The position numbers and the translations under genes are program-made. Positions 62,251 through 64,000 of a stretch of 64,000 nucleotides of DNA are shown here, piece after piece. This DNA comes from Globicatella sulfidifaciens DSM 15739 (GTDB lineage Bacteria > Bacillota > Bacilli > Lactobacillales > Aerococcaceae), in contig NZ_FUWO01000001.1 of NCBI RefSeq assembly GCF_900167405.1, forward strand, positions 62,001-126,000, read 5' to 3'. Below the pieces are notes generated by a model, which saw only the letters and a program-made list of their open reading frames with translations, was not told where the DNA came from and made no database searches. Positions within the stretch are counted from its first letter, which is position 1. The number at the start of each line of letters is the position of its first letter.

Positions 62251-63510
62251 CTACTTGACATCGGCTTTCATTGGATTAAAGAAAGCATTTAAATCTTGTG
62301 CCATACGCTCTAAATCACCGGTCGTTAAATAATTGGTGGTTAAGGTATAATAGTCATTTTCACTCGTCCAATTTTGCGCTAACCAGACAATATGTTTATC
62401 GGTAAAAGCATATTGGGCTAAACCTGCTAATTCAGAATCTTCTTTCATTTTAACGCCTTTAACCGTTACGGGTGAGCCATCAACATCATAATATTTTTGC
62501 ATCGCTTCCGGTGTCGTTAAGTATTCGACAAAGCGAAGTGCTTCTTCTTTATGTGGTGTCGTAGCAGAAATCGATAAAGCGAAGTCACCCGAACCAATCG
62601 TTAAGCTTTCTCCTGGATTATTACCTGGAAATGGGAAGGTTGCCACTTCAAATTGAGGTTCTTGCTCATTAATCATCGTCAATGCCCATGAACCATTAAC
62701 GGTCATTAACGCATCACCTCTCGCAAAAGTTGCGAGGGCATCGGTATAAGAGGCTCCTTGCCAGTTTTGTTGCATTGCCCCTGGACGTCTTAATAAATCT
62801 AAACGCTGAGCATCCGCTTTTAAAATTTCATCATCGGCTGAGATTGAGTTAGGCTGAGAAAAACGTAAGTAATCATTCGCTGGCTGGAAACCACCGGTGA
62901 CGGTCGCAATCGCTAATTGATGATAGCCATTTAAAGTCCAGCCCTCACTACCTGCAATCGCAAAAGGTACTTGTCCATCCGCAATCATTTGATCAACTAA
63001 TGCTTCAAAATCAGCCCAGGTCTCGGGTACTTCATAACCTAACTCTTTAAATTTAGTCGCGTTATAATAAAAGCCATACATATTAGCACTGAGTGGGACA
63101 TTATAAATACCGCCCTCTACTTCATAATTTTCAGCATATCCCTCTTTTAAGTTTTTCATGAAGGGTTGACCTTTAAAATCTTCAAGGTAGCCTGCTTTGG
63201 CCCATTCTTGTAATTCCAAGCTTTGTGGGTAAGTATTCATTACATCCGGTAAATCGCCTGCTAAGACACGCGTCTTCAGTACATCGCCCGGCGCTGGCAC
63301 ATCGACCACTTTGATTTTGATATCCGGATTTTTGGCTTCAAAATCTTTGGCAATTTCTTTAATGATGTCGGTCATTTCTTTCTTTTGATTGAAATATTCA
63401 ATTTCAACTTTACCATCAGCTGTTAAGCCATCGTCTTTACCACACCCCGCCAAGCTTAAGCTTGCTAAGAGTAAGATACCTGCTTTTAATAACTTACTTT
63501 TTCCTTTCAT
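62251..63510 (-). CDS. extracellular sugar-binding lipoprotein (MsmE/RafE type)
   Basis: 419 residues. Lipoprotein signal with lipobox LSLAGC (Cys about 22). The mature protein has the solute-binding type-1 pattern: IEYFNQKKEMTDIIKEIAKD, ADLPDVMNTYPQ-type segment, GIYNVPLSANMYGFYYN, FEVATFPFPGNNPGES. The operon context (aga, GH13_18) points to raffinose-type alpha-galactosides as the ligand. Start at ATG 63510 with AGGAAG ahead; the GTG at 63519 is less likely. Confidence 0.88.
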   Translation of the reverse strand: MKGKSKLLKAGILLLASLSLAGCGKDDGLTADGKVEIEYFNQKKEMTDIIKEIAKDFEAKNPDIKIKVVDVPAPGDVLKTRVLAGDLPDVMNTYPQSLELQEWAKAGYLEDFKGQPFMKNLKEGYAENYEVEGGIYNVPLSANMYGFYYNATKFKELGYEVPETWADFEALVDQMIADGQVPFAIAGSEGWTLNGYHQLAIATVTGGFQPANDYLRFSQPNSISADDEILKADAQRLDLLRRPGAMQQNWQGASYTDALATFARGDALMTVNGSWALTMINEQEPQFEVATFPFPGNNPGESLTIGSGDFALSISATTPHKEEALRFVEYLTTPEAMQKYYDVDGSPVTVKGVKMKEDSELAGLAQYAFTDKHIVWLAQNWTSENDYYTLTTNYLTTGDLERMAQDLNAFFNPMKADVK

Positions 63511-63522
63511 CTCTTTCACTTC

Positions 63523-64000
63523 CTATTGTTTTATAAAATGGAGTTGTTTCGTTAAGAAATCTCCTTGAGGCATATCCATTGTTAGGCCGGCATACATTAA
63601 CTCGGCCCCTGAATATACTGTATCACTGTCAACTAATCGATACAAACCATCTTCCTCGAGCCCGGCTAATTTAAGCGTTGTTTCAATAGTTTCAATCGTT
63701 GATAAAATACGAACATAAGTGACCACTACTTGGTCTTGATAATTAAATTGGACTGCTGCTTCGTTAGAATCTGCTTCAGGATTAATCAAGCGATATTGTT
63801 TACCTAATTGAATGATTGGACGAAGCTTTTTATAAGCTGCCACTTGTTCTTTAATAACAGCTTTATCTGCTGCTGAAAGACTCGTTAAGTCCAATTCATA
63901 ACCTAAATTCCCCATCATCGCAACATGTCCACGTGTTTCAATCGGTGTGGTTCTGCCCAATTGATGGTTTGGTGAAACAGACACATGTGCTCCCATTGAA
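63523..64000 (-). CDS. aga: GH36 alpha-galactosidase, C-terminal part (runs off right edge)
   Basis: The last 158 residues are visible. GH36 markers: [37 protein letters not shown] and the C-terminal beta domain ending QLHFIKQ. The catalytic aspartates lie beyond the window. The gene precedes the binding protein by 12 bases. The order aga-msmE-msmF-msmG-gtfA matches Streptococcus raf/msm operons, with the P-loop kinase as the added member; the regulator is probably beyond the right edge. Confidence 0.85.
   Translation of the reverse strand, partial: SMGAHVSVSPNHQLGRTTPIETRGHVAMMGNLGYELDLTSLSAADKAVIKEQVAAYKKLRPIIQLGKQYRLINPEADSNEAAVQFNYQDQVVVTYVRILSTIETIETTLKLAGLEEDGLYRLVDSDTVYSGAELMYAGLTMDMPQGDFLTKQLHFIKQ

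Overview
The window is a chromosomal segment of a low-G+C Gram-positive bacterium of the order Lactobacillales. The evidence is the ptsHI, L-lactate dehydrogenase, pta and luxS set, small proteins of the YkuJ (DUF1797) and DUF1827 types, EcsAB, a T-box in front of argS, and AGGAGG-type ribosome binding sites. The genus cannot be fixed from the sequence; a member of the Aerococcaceae or Carnobacteriaceae would fit. No tRNA, rRNA, prophage, transposase or CRISPR array was found.

Layout. 1-2.9 kb: ribosome assembly/NAD operon yqeH-yhbY-nadD-yqeK-rsfS (rsfS runs off the left edge). 3-9.5 kb: YkuJ-like protein, a lipid-type glycosyltransferase, ptsHI, a DUF1827 protein, prfC. 9.9-15.7 kb: DivIVA-like protein, then ktrB-coaBC-GNAT-ecsA-ecsB, with divergent pncA. 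16.9-19.4 kb: aldo/keto reductase, HAD phosphatase, unknown 108-residue protein and CsbD-type stress protein. 20-22.3 kb: methionine importer metNIQ. 22.7-27.4 kb: esterase and a LacI-controlled GH31 glucosidase. 27.6-29.6 kb: argS with T-box leader. 29.7-32.1 kb: phnC-phnE-phnE without phnD. 32.9-37 kb: pta, luxS, GT2 plus polytopic membrane protein. 37.3-49.6 kb: a housekeeping run read on the minus strand as pth-mfd-rqcP-divIC-yabR-tilS-hpt-ftsH-hslO-dusB. 49.8-57.2 kb: ldh, a VOC gene broken by one nonsense codon, sdpRI, pepF, a 2-hydroxyacid dehydrogenase. 57.7-64 kb: alpha-galactoside operon (aga, binding protein, two permeases, P-loop kinase, GH13_18 phosphorylase).

The most striking content lies between the genes. 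About a dozen intergenic spaces carry one family of modular repeats: a head, one to four copies of an approximately 89-bp A module with a GCGCAG...CTGCG hairpin, a linker, then one to three copies of a 63-bp B module. The stems change in step between copies (compensatory substitutions), which suggests selection on folding as RNA or single-stranded DNA. At least two copies sit inside the stem of a terminator hairpin, some are decayed, and a lone B module interrupts the promoter region of the lacI-GH31 operon. The architecture recalls pneumococcal BOX elements, but I do not recognise the sequence. I regard this family as the best candidate for something undescribed in the window.
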